This document shows, piece after piece, positions 54,248-62,579 of a stretch of 64,000 nt of DNA; the stretch's first letter is position 1, and every line of letters starts with the position of its first letter. The position numbers and the translations under genes are program-made. Source of the DNA: an uncultured Lachnospiraceae bacterium (lineage in GTDB: Bacteria; Bacillota; Clostridia; Lachnospirales; Lachnospiraceae); the NCBI GenBank assembly GCA_910587935.1, contig CAJUNP010000009.1:24670-88669 (forward strand), given 5' to 3'. A model generated the notes under the pieces. The model worked only from the letters and a program-made list of their open reading frames with translations. It had not been told where the DNA came from and made no database searches.

Positions 54248-54618
54248 AGACCCTCCTTTTTGAGCTGCAGGGAGATCTCATCCAGATCCAGGGTATGGTA
54301 TCTTTGGTACAGACGGATGGTTATGGAAAGCATCAGGGCCGTTACGGAAACGGACACCACGATCCCGGTCAGAACCAGGCCGCTGGGAATGGGATTGATG
54401 TAGCGTTCCACACTCTGCACCCCGTCTGCGACAATGGGCGCGACATGGCCTTCAATATAGCCTTTTTCAGCCAGAAACAGGTATATGGCGGAATCCATGA
54501 TATTAAGCCCGATTATTTTTTTAATCAGATTTTTCTGAAGCAGTAAATTGCAGAAGCCGATGCCGAATAAAATCATAGCCACCGCTTCGCCGTAATTCGT
54601 CAGCAGGTTCGGTCCCAT
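54244..54618 (-). CDS. mrpC: MrpC/MnhC (NuoK-like) subunit
   Basis: 124 residues from the ATG at 54618 (GGGAGG, 8 bases). Three helices with the NuoK/MrpC signature (AVAMILFGIGFCNLLLQKNL, then NIMDSAIYLFLA, then VLTGIVVSVSVTALMLSI). In Mrp and complex I this subunit carries a membrane Glu for ion coupling. Four-base overlap with mrpD. Confidence 0.9.
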   Translation of the reverse strand: MGPNLLTNYGEAVAMILFGIGFCNLLLQKNLIKKIIGLNIMDSAIYLFLAEKGYIEGHVAPIVADGVQSVERYINPIPSGLVLTGIVVSVSVTALMLSITIRLYQRYHTLDLDEISLQLKKEGL

Positions 54619-54619
54619 T

Positions 54620-55552
54620 TTAAAAACCTCCCTTCCGGAACAGCGCGTAAAACGCATACATAGTGCAGGCCACTTCCAGGCCCACGCAGATATTAATGGG
54701 CAGAATAATACCGCCGCTTAATATATGTCCGGGTATTCCAAGGGGAATATGGTTCTCAATCCCGTTGGCTCCCGTTATATAAAAGTAAGTTCCGATCAGT
54801 CCGTACATGCAAAGCGCCGTTATTTTGGCAATTTTATAGATCAACTCGTTAAAAAACCGGCTGGCCTTTTTAAATCCAAAAGCGCTTACGTATAAAATCA
54901 AACCCGCGCCGATCACCGCACCGCCGGAAAATCCGCCGCCGGGAGAAATCTGGCCGTTTAAAACAATATAAATTCCGAATATAAAGATAACCGGACACAG
55001 AACAAAGGCAATTTTCTGTAAAATCACGTCGTTTTTCGGCTCGTAACGCCGGTCGTTGTCAACCTGCTGTTTCTTTAAAGCCGCGTCGTCTATCATCAGC
55101 AGAATCATCACGCAGCAGGTTGCAATAAACAGAACGTTGGTTTCGCCAAACGTATCGAACGCACGATACGTTAAAATCATACCGGACACAATATTAACGG
55201 CTCCCGTCTCCTCCATACCCTGCTCAATATAACGCTTTGAAACTTCATTGTTTACCGGATTATCCTCGCTCCCCGTAGGCGGAAGCCAGGAAACCGTAAC
55301 GATCAGCAGGGAAACAAAGAGCACGCAGAACACTACCGCCATGACACGGTAGAACATCCTTAAAAAAATCAGTTCCTTATTTCCGTTGACGTCGTATACG
55401 CGGTCATAGATCTGCTGTCTTTCCCGCATGCGTTCCCGGACGGTGGATTCCTCTTCCTCATATTCCTTCTGGGGCTTCATCTCCATGCTGTCGGAAAAGG
55501 TATCGCTTTCTCCGTTGAGCCAGTTCATGAAACGGTTCTTATTTTGACTCAT
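54620..55552 (-). CDS. MbhE-MnhB fusion subunit
   Basis: 310 residues. A charged cytoplasmic N-terminus (residues 1-60, ERMRERQQIYDRVYD), a helix, then an MbhE-like segment (RYIEQGMEETGAVNIVSGMI, ending YRAFDTFGET) with a helix. From about residue 180 comes an MnhB domain: NGQISPGGGFSGGAVIGAGL and YFYITGANGIENHIPLGIPG. In classic Mrp these parts are the C-terminus of MrpA plus MrpB; in Mbh they are separate MbhE and MbhF. Here they are joined. Overlaps both neighbours. Confidence 0.85.
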   Translation of the reverse strand: MSQNKNRFMNWLNGESDTFSDSMEMKPQKEYEEEESTVRERMRERQQIYDRVYDVNGNKELIFLRMFYRVMAVVFCVLFVSLLIVTVSWLPPTGSEDNPVNNEVSKRYIEQGMEETGAVNIVSGMILTYRAFDTFGETNVLFIATCCVMILLMIDDAALKKQQVDNDRRYEPKNDVILQKIAFVLCPVIFIFGIYIVLNGQISPGGGFSGGAVIGAGLILYVSAFGFKKASRFFNELIYKIAKITALCMYGLIGTYFYITGANGIENHIPLGIPGHILSGGIILPINICVGLEVACTMYAFYALFRKGGF

Positions 55553-55799
55553 CCTTTCGCTCCTCCTTCATGGCACGGATTTTTTTCAGGGTTACAAAAA
55601 AAAGAATACTGGTAACGCCCGCGCCTACCGCCGCTTCCGTTATGGCAAGGTCCGGCGATTCCAGGCAAAGCCATATAATCGACATGACAAGGGAAAATGA
55701 CATGTAGATTAATATGGAATTTAACAGGTTTTTGGAAAAGCTTACGGACACGGCGCACAGGATTAAAAATAAAAACAGCAGTATTTCAAACAGGTTCAT
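55539..55799 (-). CDS. DUF4040 (MbhD/NuoJ-like) subunit
   Basis: 86 residues from the ATG at 55799 (GAGGTG upstream); the longer frame to 55859 runs into the mrpG gene. Three helices and the hallmark SPDLAITEAAVGAGVTSILF. Corresponds to MbhD, or the DUF4040 part of MrpA. A 14-base overlap with both the next and previous genes shows tight translational coupling. Confidence 0.85.
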   Translation of the reverse strand: MNLFEILLFLFLILCAVSVSFSKNLLNSILIYMSFSLVMSIIWLCLESPDLAITEAAVGAGVTSILFFVTLKKIRAMKEERKDESK

Positions 55800-56124
55800 T
55801 TTCTTCCACCTCACAGTTTTCGGAAAGCTTTTCGTTGGTAGTGACCTCCAGGCGCGCAATCAAATGGGACGATACCGGAGACGCACACCACAGGAACACA
55901 ATAATAAACGCCATCTTTAAGGAAGTAAAATTCAGTCCCGAAAAAATTATCAGGCCGATTAAGCACATGCTGATTCCCAGGGTATCGCCCATAGCGGCCG
56001 CATGCATCCGGCTCAATACATAATCCAAATGAAAAACGCCGAAAATCTCTACGATAAAAAACAGTACGCCCGCAATCATAAAGGCGGCGCCCACTACAAA
56101 GCGAATCGTCTCAAGTATGCTCAT
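55786..56124 (-). CDS. mrpG: MrpG/MnhG subunit
   Basis: 112 residues, three helices. MnhG hallmarks: GVFHLDYVLSRMHAAAMGDT with Asp in the first loop, followed by LGISMCLIGLII. An acidic C-terminal tail. Overlaps its neighbours by 14 bases each side. Confidence 0.9.
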   Translation of the reverse strand: MSILETIRFVVGAAFMIAGVLFFIVEIFGVFHLDYVLSRMHAAAMGDTLGISMCLIGLIIFSGLNFTSLKMAFIIVFLWCASPVSSHLIARLEVTTNEKLSENCEVEENEPV

Positions 56125-56467
56125 CTTCCCCGTCTCCTTCCTGTTTCTGTTTTAAATAAACGCCCGTATAAACTTTGGTCAGCACGATAACCGCCAGAAA
56201 ACTGATCAGGGCGTAAATCAGGCAGATATCCACCAGGTAGCCTTCGTCCAAAAGCTGCGCCAAAATGGCAATCATAACCATGACCATGGTTCCCATCATA
56301 TTGACCGCCACCAGACGGTCCGCAATCCTGGGTCCCTTAACGGCCCGAAGCAGACAGAGCATTAAGAGAAGGGCAAAAAAAATCAGCAGGACAATATATA
56401 AAATTCGGTATGGCGCAGGCACTTCCGCCAGTCTCGCCGTAAAACCACTGATTCTCCATTCACTCAT
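56111..56467 (-). CDS. mrpF: MrpF/MnhF subunit
   Basis: 118 residues, three helices. MnhF hallmark LLRAVKGPRIADRLVAVNMM, with the conserved Asp-Arg, and VDICLIYALISFLAVIVLTK. A longer polar N-terminus than usual. Overlaps mrpE by four and mrpG by 14 bases. Confidence 0.9.
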   Translation of the reverse strand: MSEWRISGFTARLAEVPAPYRILYIVLLIFFALLLMLCLLRAVKGPRIADRLVAVNMMGTMVMVMIAILAQLLDEGYLVDICLIYALISFLAVIVLTKVYTGVYLKQKQEGDGEDEHT

Positions 56468-56985
56468 GATTTGCCGCTCCCTTCTTCTTTTTCCTGCACT
56501 TTCAATGTCGGCGGCATCTTTAGCGCCGTTGCTTCCATGCGCCTGAGAATATGCACAAAGGAACTGTCCTTAAGGCCTTTGGAAAAGCTTTTATCCAGGC
56601 AGTGAACCACCAGTTTATTTCCTTCCAGGGATACGGTAATGGTTCCCGGCGTAAGCGTAATGGAATTGGCCAGAATCGCTTTTGCGGTTCGGGTCTTTAA
56701 ATCCGTAGTAAAGGAAACCAGCACCGGTTGGTTTTTATGTTTCCTGGCTATAATAAAGCGGATCGTTTCCATATTCGCCTTTACAATTTCCCAGAACAAT
56801 ACGGTCAGGTACTCGATAATATAGCCTGCTTCCCGCAGGACAATCCATTCCTTTTTAAAGCTGTAATCCATAAACTTACAGATAAAAGCATACATAGCCG
56901 CCGAAATCAGGATACCGAATACCACTATTTCCAAAGTAATTTGTCCGTTAAAAATGATCCATAGAAGGAAAAAAAGTATGTACAT
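56464..56985 (-). CDS. mrpE: MrpE/MnhE subunit, first gene of the cluster
   Basis: 173 residues from the ATG at 56985 (GGAAAGG 9 bases before). Two or three N-terminal helices, then the MnhE soluble half with NSITLTPGTITVSLEGNKLV and HCLDKSFSKG, diagnostic of this subunit. Needed for Mrp assembly in Bacillus. It starts 35 bases after the trxA stop, so it may be read through from trxA. Confidence 0.9.
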   Translation of the reverse strand: MYILFFLLWIIFNGQITLEIVVFGILISAAMYAFICKFMDYSFKKEWIVLREAGYIIEYLTVLFWEIVKANMETIRFIIARKHKNQPVLVSFTTDLKTRTAKAILANSITLTPGTITVSLEGNKLVVHCLDKSFSKGLKDSSFVHILRRMEATALKMPPTLKVQEKEEGSGKS

Positions 56986-57020
56986 GAAGTTCATCCTTTC
57001 CAATGTGAAAGCAGGGTTGA

Positions 57021-57341
57021 TTAATTCAACGCCTGCTCTGCTTTTGCTTCCAAATCTTTCTGAGACATGCCTCCCACAAAAGTTCCCACTGCCTTTCCGC
57101 TTTTAAAAACAATAAACGTAGGAATTGACATTACCTGAAACTTTTGTGCCAAGGCCTGCTCTTCATCTACATTAATCTTGCCGACTTTCATTCTGCCGTC
57201 ATACTTTTCAGCCATGGCTTTAACAATAGGTCCCATCATTTTACAGGGACCGCACCAATCCGCATAAAAATCAACCAAAACCGGAATATCCGATTCCAAT
57301 ACTTCCTTTTCAAAGTTGCTTTCTGTAAACTTGTACTCCAT
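57021..57341 (-). CDS. trxA: Thioredoxin
   Basis: 106 residues with the redox site WCGPCKMM (Cys30, Cys33), cis-Pro in MSIPTFIVFKSG and the buried Asp24 of LVDFYADW. Cytoplasmic disulfide reductase; would reduce Bcp. Strong AAGGAGG before the ATG. Directly upstream of the antiporter cluster, and its own upstream region is the repeat element at 57386-57577. Confidence 0.95.
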   Translation of the reverse strand: MEYKFTESNFEKEVLESDIPVLVDFYADWCGPCKMMGPIVKAMAEKYDGRMKVGKINVDEEQALAQKFQVMSIPTFIVFKSGKAVGTFVGGMSQKDLEAKAEQALN

Positions 57342-57385
57342 TGTTTTAATCCTCCTTGTTGATTGGGTAATCGGGTTTTGTGGAA

Positions 57386-57577
57386 CGGGTAAACTGTGAG
57401 ACTATTCTGACAATATATTTCCCTCAAAGCCTGACTGCGCCTATCATTCCAGCAAGCCCAGTAAAGCAGAAGCCACTCGGGCAAGGGCCCTCCTGTCTTC
57501 TATGGTCTTGCTTCCATGGCGCAAAAAGGCTTTTCGAAAAATATATTGTCAGAATAGTCAGCAAAGTTTACGTTTCA
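57386..57577. repeat. Palindromic repeat element, copy 1
   Basis: About 190 bases. Outer arms GTAAACT...GACTATTCTGACAATATATTT and its exact complement AAATATATTGTCAGAATAGTC pair over 21 bp, extending imperfectly for about 12 more. The core (57421-57537) matches the reverse complement of copy 2 at about 104 of 117 positions. No coding sequence is credible here; short open frames reading through it are by-products. It ends 45 bases before trxA. Confidence 0.8.
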
Positions 57578-57712
57578 CAAAAGCTGATTAATTAATAAGC
57601 AAAAATAATTTCAGCCGTATGTTCTATATCCGTAACAATACTTATACCCTGAAACAGACTAAATTCAGTCAAACTTAAGGCTTGATAAAAATATATAATA
57701 GGTGGGTTACAA

Positions 57713-57906
57713 AACCGATAAACTTGCTGAATATTCTGTAAATATGTTCTTCGAAAAGCCTGTTTGCGCCACGGAGGCAAGACCATAGAAGACAGGAGGG
57801 CCTCTGCCCGACTGGCTTCTGCTTTACTGGGCTTGCCGGAGTGCTTGGCGCAGTCCGGCTTTGAGAAGAACATATTTACAGAATATTCTCACAGCTTATC
57901 CGTTTT
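57713..57906. repeat. Palindromic repeat element, copy 2 (inverted)
   Basis: Inverted relative to copy 1. Arms GAATATTCTGTAAATATGTTCTTC and the exact complement pair over 23-24 bp. The arm sequences differ from those of copy 1 but match each other, so changes were compensated. Core nearly identical to copy 1. The 136 bases between the copies show nothing recognisable. It ends 28 bases before the trmB stop. Confidence 0.8.
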
Positions 57907-57933
57907 GCACCCTCCTTATTTTACTATAACCAT

Positions 57934-58572
57934 TTATCTACAAATAATGTATTTACAAATCGGGTTCCCCATAGAAGAAAATTTTTCTTCATATTCCGTC
58001 ATGATATTTCCTTCCATCAATGCGTTGTCTTTATGCAGGTCATAGGTGACGGCTTCTGCTCTCCAGCCTGCAACGGGCAGTTGTTCCACGGCAAAATCAA
58101 AGAGTTCTCTGTTATCGGTTTTGAATTCCAGTCTGCCGTCTTTTTTCAAAATGCTGTCGTAGCGGTTCAGAAATTCCGCGGAGGGAAGACGGCGTTTGGC
58201 GTGGCGGTCTTTGGGCCAGGGATCTGAAAAGTTCAGGTAAATCCGCTCCACTTCTTCTTTACCGAAAACCTCCGTAATGGATTCCGCATCCATGCGGATA
58301 AAACGAAGGTTTAAAAGGGGGGCTTCCTCCATTTTCTGAATCGCCCGAAGCAGGACGCTTGAATATTTTTCAATTCCCAGGTAATTAACGCCGGGATTAT
58401 TTTGAGCCAGGGTATGAAGGAACTTTCCTTTTCCCATTCCGATTTCGATATGAATCGGATTGGTATTCTTAAATACGGTATTCCATTTCCCTTTATTTTG
58501 CTCCGGTTGGTGAATCACAAATTCATTTTCCGCTATCATTTCTCTTGAGCCGGTAATATTTCTAAGACGCAT
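57934..58572 (-). CDS. trmB: tRNA (guanine-N7)-methyltransferase
   Basis: 212 residues. SAM-binding IEIGMGKGKFLHTLA, then NFSDPWPKDRHAKRRL, the diagnostic TrmB motif, and the C-terminal FKTDNRELFDFAVEQL. Methylates G46 in tRNA variable loops. AAAGGAG precedes the ATG. Monocistronic. Confidence 0.95.
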   Translation of the reverse strand: MRLRNITGSREMIAENEFVIHQPEQNKGKWNTVFKNTNPIHIEIGMGKGKFLHTLAQNNPGVNYLGIEKYSSVLLRAIQKMEEAPLLNLRFIRMDAESITEVFGKEEVERIYLNFSDPWPKDRHAKRRLPSAEFLNRYDSILKKDGRLEFKTDNRELFDFAVEQLPVAGWRAEAVTYDLHKDNALMEGNIMTEYEEKFSSMGNPICKYIICR

Positions 58573-58768
58573 GTCCGTCTCCTTTATATGCCGCGCTTTG
58601 ACGCGTTTGTAAACGTTTTTCTTATAACCTCACACATTTTACACCTTTTATCCTGAAAAAAAAAGCTTAAAAATAAAAATTTGCGATTTCTATATGGTTT
58701 TTTAGCAAAATAGTGTATCATATTAATGAATTAATTCCTTTGAATGGTTTTTTATACGGAGGCTTACA

Positions 58769-60235
58769 ATGAATTTCGGTAAAAATTTATATAAATCCAT
58801 GTTGGCGTTTATGGCAATTCCGGTTGTAATTACGGGAAGTTTTTTTGCTTTTCCCATGAAAGAGGTTAAAGCGGAGGTAATCGATTATCAGGCGGAGGCG
58901 GAGAACCGGAAGCTGCTTCCCGTTCAGAGTAATGAGACGGAAGGCTGGCCGGAAGGGCCTTCGATCGGCGCACAGGGAGCTATTTTGATGGACGCGGACA
59001 GCGGAGCGATTCTGTATGCCAAAAATATCCATGAGCAATTGTATCCCGCCAGCGTCACCAAAATTCTTACAACTTTGATCGCTACGGAAAATTGTGATTT
59101 GAATGAGGTTGTAACTTTTTCGCATGACGCGGTTTTCAGTATTCCGTATAACAGTTCTAATATTGCCATCGACGAAGGCGAGGAACTGACCGTAGACCAG
59201 TGTCTGCAGGCAATTCTTATCGCTTCGGCAAATGAGGTTTCCAATGCTTTGGGCGAACATATTGCAGGCAGTATGGAAGGTTTCGCGGACATGATGAACG
59301 CACGCGCCAAAGAACTTGGATGCCAGGACTCGCATTTTGTGACGGTGAACGGACTGCATGACGATAATCATTATACATCGGCTTATGATCTGGCTTTGAT
59401 TGGAAGATATTTTTTTGCCAATGAACTGCTGTGTAAGTATGCGTCTACCTCCAAGCTGCATCTTGCTCCTACGGATAAACAGCCGGACGATATTGTGGCC
59501 TGGTGCAAAAACGATATGCTTCCCGGCAGAACCTACGCCTACGAGCATCTTGTGGCAGGCAAAACGGGATATACGGATTCCTCCAGGCAGACGCTGGTAT
59601 CCTGCGCCGAGAAAGACGGCATGCGTCTGATCTGTGTTATTTTGAAAGAGGAATCCCCGCATCAGTTTACGGATACCATCGATTTGTTTAACTATGGCTT
59701 CGGAAATTTTCAAAAGGTGAATGTTTCGGAGGCGGAAACAAGATTTAATATTAACAATGCGGAGTTCTTTTACAGTAATAATGATATTTTCGGGAATTCA
59801 CAGCCGATTCTTTCCATAAATAATGAAAATACCGTGATCCTTCCCAAGACAGCCGATTTTTCAGAAACGGAATCCGTGATTTCTTATGACGATCCGGAAG
59901 AGGGAACCGTGGGAACCATTACGTATACGTATCACGGAACTTTTGTGGGAAAAGCAACCATCGATCTGGCTCATGAAAATGTGGTCTCCTATGAATTTGA
60001 CGGTGAAATGACGGAGCAGCAGCAGGAAGCAGCCGCTGAAAATAAAGAGGAAAACATTATTTTTGTAAATGTAAAAATGATTCTGCTATGCGTAGTGGGA
60101 ATCGCCGGCGGAATCATTTTCGTAATCATACTGACTGCTTTTATTCGAAATTATCAGTTCGGAGAAGGCATAAAACCCCGCAGAAAAAACAGACGGGGGC
60201 ACAGGCGCAGAAGAGGTTCCGGCCTTCGTTTTTAA
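58769..60235 (+). CDS. D-alanyl-D-alanine carboxypeptidase (peptidase S11, DacF-like)
   Basis: 488 residues. Sec-type N-terminus (residues 9-29). Penicillin-binding triad: Ser95-x-x-Lys98 in PASVTKIL, Ser153-Ala-Asn155 in IASANEVSNAL, Lys265-Thr-Gly in VAGKTGYT. A C-terminal domain follows, then a membrane helix near residues 427-450 and a very basic cytoplasmic tail (RRKNRRGHRRRRG), unlike the amphipathic anchor of standard DacA/DacF. Trims the last D-Ala from peptidoglycan side chains. Confidence 0.92.
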   Translation: MNFGKNLYKSMLAFMAIPVVITGSFFAFPMKEVKAEVIDYQAEAENRKLLPVQSNETEGWPEGPSIGAQGAILMDADSGAILYAKNIHEQLYPASVTKILTTLIATENCDLNEVVTFSHDAVFSIPYNSSNIAIDEGEELTVDQCLQAILIASANEVSNALGEHIAGSMEGFADMMNARAKELGCQDSHFVTVNGLHDDNHYTSAYDLALIGRYFFANELLCKYASTSKLHLAPTDKQPDDIVAWCKNDMLPGRTYAYEHLVAGKTGYTDSSRQTLVSCAEKDGMRLICVILKEESPHQFTDTIDLFNYGFGNFQKVNVSEAETRFNINNAEFFYSNNDIFGNSQPILSINNENTVILPKTADFSETESVISYDDPEEGTVGTITYTYHGTFVGKATIDLAHENVVSYEFDGEMTEQQQEAAAENKEENIIFVNVKMILLCVVGIAGGIIFVIILTAFIRNYQFGEGIKPRRKNRRGHRRRRGSGLRF

Positions 60236-60254
60236 ACCATAGGTAAACCACAGG

Positions 60255-61205
60255 TTAGGAGGAATGGTATCTCCGCTTTTTTGCCTCTTTCACTTTTGCA
60301 TACCGTTCTTTCAGAGCTTCAAAGTCTTCTTTGGTAATGCATTTTATGGTTTTGACTGCGTAAAGCTTCTCGTTGCAATCCTTGCGGACGCGCAGTTTTG
60401 CTTTTATATAACCGTGTTTTTCACAGTATCCCACACAGGAATAATTTTTCCTGTTGGGTGAAAACCAGGGAATCTGTTTTTTGCGCAGGTTTTTTCCGCA
60501 GAGGTAGCATTTGATACCGGAAATCTCCCGATCGGCGATAAGCCTGGTCTTGCTGTCAAACTCCCTGAAAATATGTTTCGCATAGGTATCGAAAATGATG
60601 TGAATCTCGTCTTCTTTTGAAAGAGGCGCGTGGTAAGCATCGTAGGAAACATTGCGCAGTACTTTTTCGTCCGCCAGTTTTGCAAAAACTTTCGCCGTGT
60701 AATAAGCATCGCTGAAAGCGCGGTGAAAGGGAATGTCTTTTTCCAGGTTTAAAAAATCAATGGCATGTTCCAGAGACCGCCGCGCCTTTCCGTCCTCATG
60801 CGCAATACTGAACAGCTTCTGCACATCGTAAAACGCAATGGGCCGGTCAGCAAGCGGAGGCATCTGATAATACTTCATATTTTTTTGAAGCTCCGTTAAG
60901 TCCGAAGGCCCCCAGCTGCAAAACATGATGTCTTCGCCGCACCAGTCCAGAAATTCTCTCATAACTTCGGGAAAGGGGCGTCCCTTCTCTAATTCTTCCA
61001 TCTGTAAGTGAATCAGTTTACTGGTATAGCGGTGCATTTCATGGTACACCTGGGGCTTAACCAGCTCGCTGAATTCACCGATCATATTCCTGTCTTCGCT
61101 CAGTTTAATGGCGCCGATTTCAATAATTTCAAAAATTAACTGATCCGCCGCCTGCGGCGTACGGTTGCTTTGATTCCATTCCAGGTCTAGTATAATATAA
61201 TTCAA
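60255..61205 (-). CDS. 3'-5' exonuclease, DnaQ/RNase T-like
   Basis: 316 residues from a TTG at 61205, chosen because AGGAG lies 6 bases upstream and the domain begins at once (NYIILDLEWNQ); the frame stays open to 61304 but runs into the MFS gene. DEDD motifs: Exo I DLEWNQ, Exo II FCSWGPSDLTELQ, Exo III HRAFSDAYYTAKVF with an H-x4-D pattern. Similar to KapD and ERI-type exonucleases. The C-terminal third has a small Cys-rich zinc-binding-like region (CYLCGKNLRKK ... CVGYCEKHGY). Substrate, RNA or DNA, unknown. Confidence 0.85.
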   Translation of the reverse strand: MNYIILDLEWNQSNRTPQAADQLIFEIIEIGAIKLSEDRNMIGEFSELVKPQVYHEMHRYTSKLIHLQMEELEKGRPFPEVMREFLDWCGEDIMFCSWGPSDLTELQKNMKYYQMPPLADRPIAFYDVQKLFSIAHEDGKARRSLEHAIDFLNLEKDIPFHRAFSDAYYTAKVFAKLADEKVLRNVSYDAYHAPLSKEDEIHIIFDTYAKHIFREFDSKTRLIADREISGIKCYLCGKNLRKKQIPWFSPNRKNYSCVGYCEKHGYIKAKLRVRKDCNEKLYAVKTIKCITKEDFEALKERYAKVKEAKKRRYHSS

Positions 61206-61281
61206 AGTGGCTCCTATCCGGGATACTGTCCCGATTTCCCATGGCTTTTCTCTTCTATTTTGAAGAATCCGGCGCAGGTTG

Positions 61282-62445
61282 TCAAGCCTTATACAGTTTT
61301 TCATGCATGAGAAACATAAGCGCCAGCAAAAACAGTAAAAATACGGGGAACAGGGTAATGCTTATACTTCTGGCAAGCAGGCCGAAAAGCGGGGGCATCA
61401 GGCAGGTTCCCACGTAAGCGCTGGCCATCTGTACACCGATTATTGCCTGAGATTTATCGGCTCCGAAATGATCCGGCGTAGAATGGATAATACAGGGATA
61501 AACCGGCGCGCAGCCAAGTCCGATCAGCACCAGTGCAAGCAGGGAAAAAAACGGCGTTTTAAGAGGCAGGAACAGAATCAGAATTCCGAGCGCAATGACT
61601 GCCTGGCCGATCCGTACCATTGTCCGGTCGCTGAACCGGATGGTGAGAAAACCGCTGACTGCACGCCCCACCGTAATTCCCAGGTAAAACAGACTGGCAT
61701 AGCTTGCCGCCGTCTCCGCAAGAATTCCCCGGTGCAGCACAAGGTAGCTGCTTGCCCATAGGCCGGCTGTCTGCTCCAGGGCACAATAACAAAAAAAGCA
61801 GATCATAACTTCTTTTGCGCCGGGAATCTTTACAATTTGTCTCAGTGTAAGGGGACTTTCGGGAGCTTTATTCCCTTCTCCGTCTTTATCATCATTGCCG
61901 GGTTTCTTCCACAGGGGCAGGCTGAAAAAGATAATGGCGGATAAAACCACCTGGAAAATGCCGATATAGCGGTAGCCCATATTCCAGCCCTGTCCGCCGG
62001 TAAGCGCAAAGCTCATCACGTAAGGGCCGATGGAGGCGCCCAGTCCCCACATGCAATGGAGCCAGCTCATATGGCGGCTGGCGTAATGAAGAGCCACATA
62101 GTTGTTGAGAGAGGCGTCTACGCTTCCCGCTCCCAGACCGTAGGGAACCGCCCATAAACACAAGGCCCAGAAGGTATGGCTGAAAGAAAATCCAAGCAGT
62201 GCAACGGCCGTCATGGCCACGCTGAAAGCCGTTACCTTTCCCGGCCCGAACTTCTTTGTAAGCCGGTCGCTCTGGAGGCTGGACACCACTGTGCCCGCGG
62301 CTATAATCATGGAAATAATTCCCGCATAGGAAACGGGAACGTTGAGACCGGAATACATCACCGGCCAGGCCGAGCCTAACAGGGAATCCGGCAGGCCGAG
62401 GCTGATAAAGGATAAATATATTACCGCAAGTAATAATTGAATCAT
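61282..62445 (-). CDS. MFS transporter
   Basis: 387 residues with twelve membrane helices. MFS features: RLTKKFGPGKVTAFSVAM between helices 2 and 3, and AIIFFSLPLWKKPGNDDKDG at the central loop. It resembles sugar/fucose-type MFS permeases (YHFSXX-like GLPDSLLGSAWPVM). Substrate unknown. Likely regulated through the palindrome at 62489-62507. Confidence 0.85.
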   Translation of the reverse strand: MIQLLLAVIYLSFISLGLPDSLLGSAWPVMYSGLNVPVSYAGIISMIIAAGTVVSSLQSDRLTKKFGPGKVTAFSVAMTAVALLGFSFSHTFWALCLWAVPYGLGAGSVDASLNNYVALHYASRHMSWLHCMWGLGASIGPYVMSFALTGGQGWNMGYRYIGIFQVVLSAIIFFSLPLWKKPGNDDKDGEGNKAPESPLTLRQIVKIPGAKEVMICFFCYCALEQTAGLWASSYLVLHRGILAETAASYASLFYLGITVGRAVSGFLTIRFSDRTMVRIGQAVIALGILILFLPLKTPFFSLLALVLIGLGCAPVYPCIIHSTPDHFGADKSQAIIGVQMASAYVGTCLMPPLFGLLARSISITLFPVFLLFLLALMFLMHEKLYKA

Positions 62446-62488
62446 TGTTGCTCCTATCTGCCCGATTCAGCGGGCGAATAAATCAAGG

Positions 62489-62507
62489 AGATTGAAAATT
62501 TCAATCT
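62489..62507. promoter_or_regulatory. Perfect 9-1-9 palindrome upstream of the MFS gene
   Basis: AGATTGAAAaTTTCAATCT, 45 bases before the MFS start and downstream of its promoter. MarR/TetR-type spacing is possible. A GCCCG/CGGGC hairpin directly before the ribosome site adds a second leader structure. Confidence 0.55.
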
Positions 62508-62541
62508 TATTCCTCCGTTTACATTCGCACAATTTTTCTTA

Positions 62542-62569
62542 ATATTATCATATTGGGGGAAAATGTAAA
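62542..62569 (-). promoter_or_regulatory. Probable promoter of the MFS gene
   Basis: Minus-strand TTTACA (62564-62569), 16-base spacer, TAATAT (62542-62547). Confidence 0.45.
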
Positions 62570-62579
62570 GACACCAAAC

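Noticed and set aside
47674..57003. The possibility that the antiporter cluster includes a hydrogenase or complex I catalytic subunit
   Set aside because: No FeS-, NiFe- or flavin-binding protein is encoded in the cluster; every gene is a membrane Mrp/Mbh-type subunit.
57236..57595. Open frames of 70-80 codons on both strands around the first repeat element, one on the minus strand (57236-57484) and one on the plus strand (57380-57595)
   Set aside because: They run through the palindromic element or are antisense to trxA, have no ribosome site, and their residues mirror the repeat; by-products of the repeat.
57592..58045. Two further frames over the second repeat element
   Set aside because: Same reasoning, and the plus-strand frame overlaps trmB antisense.
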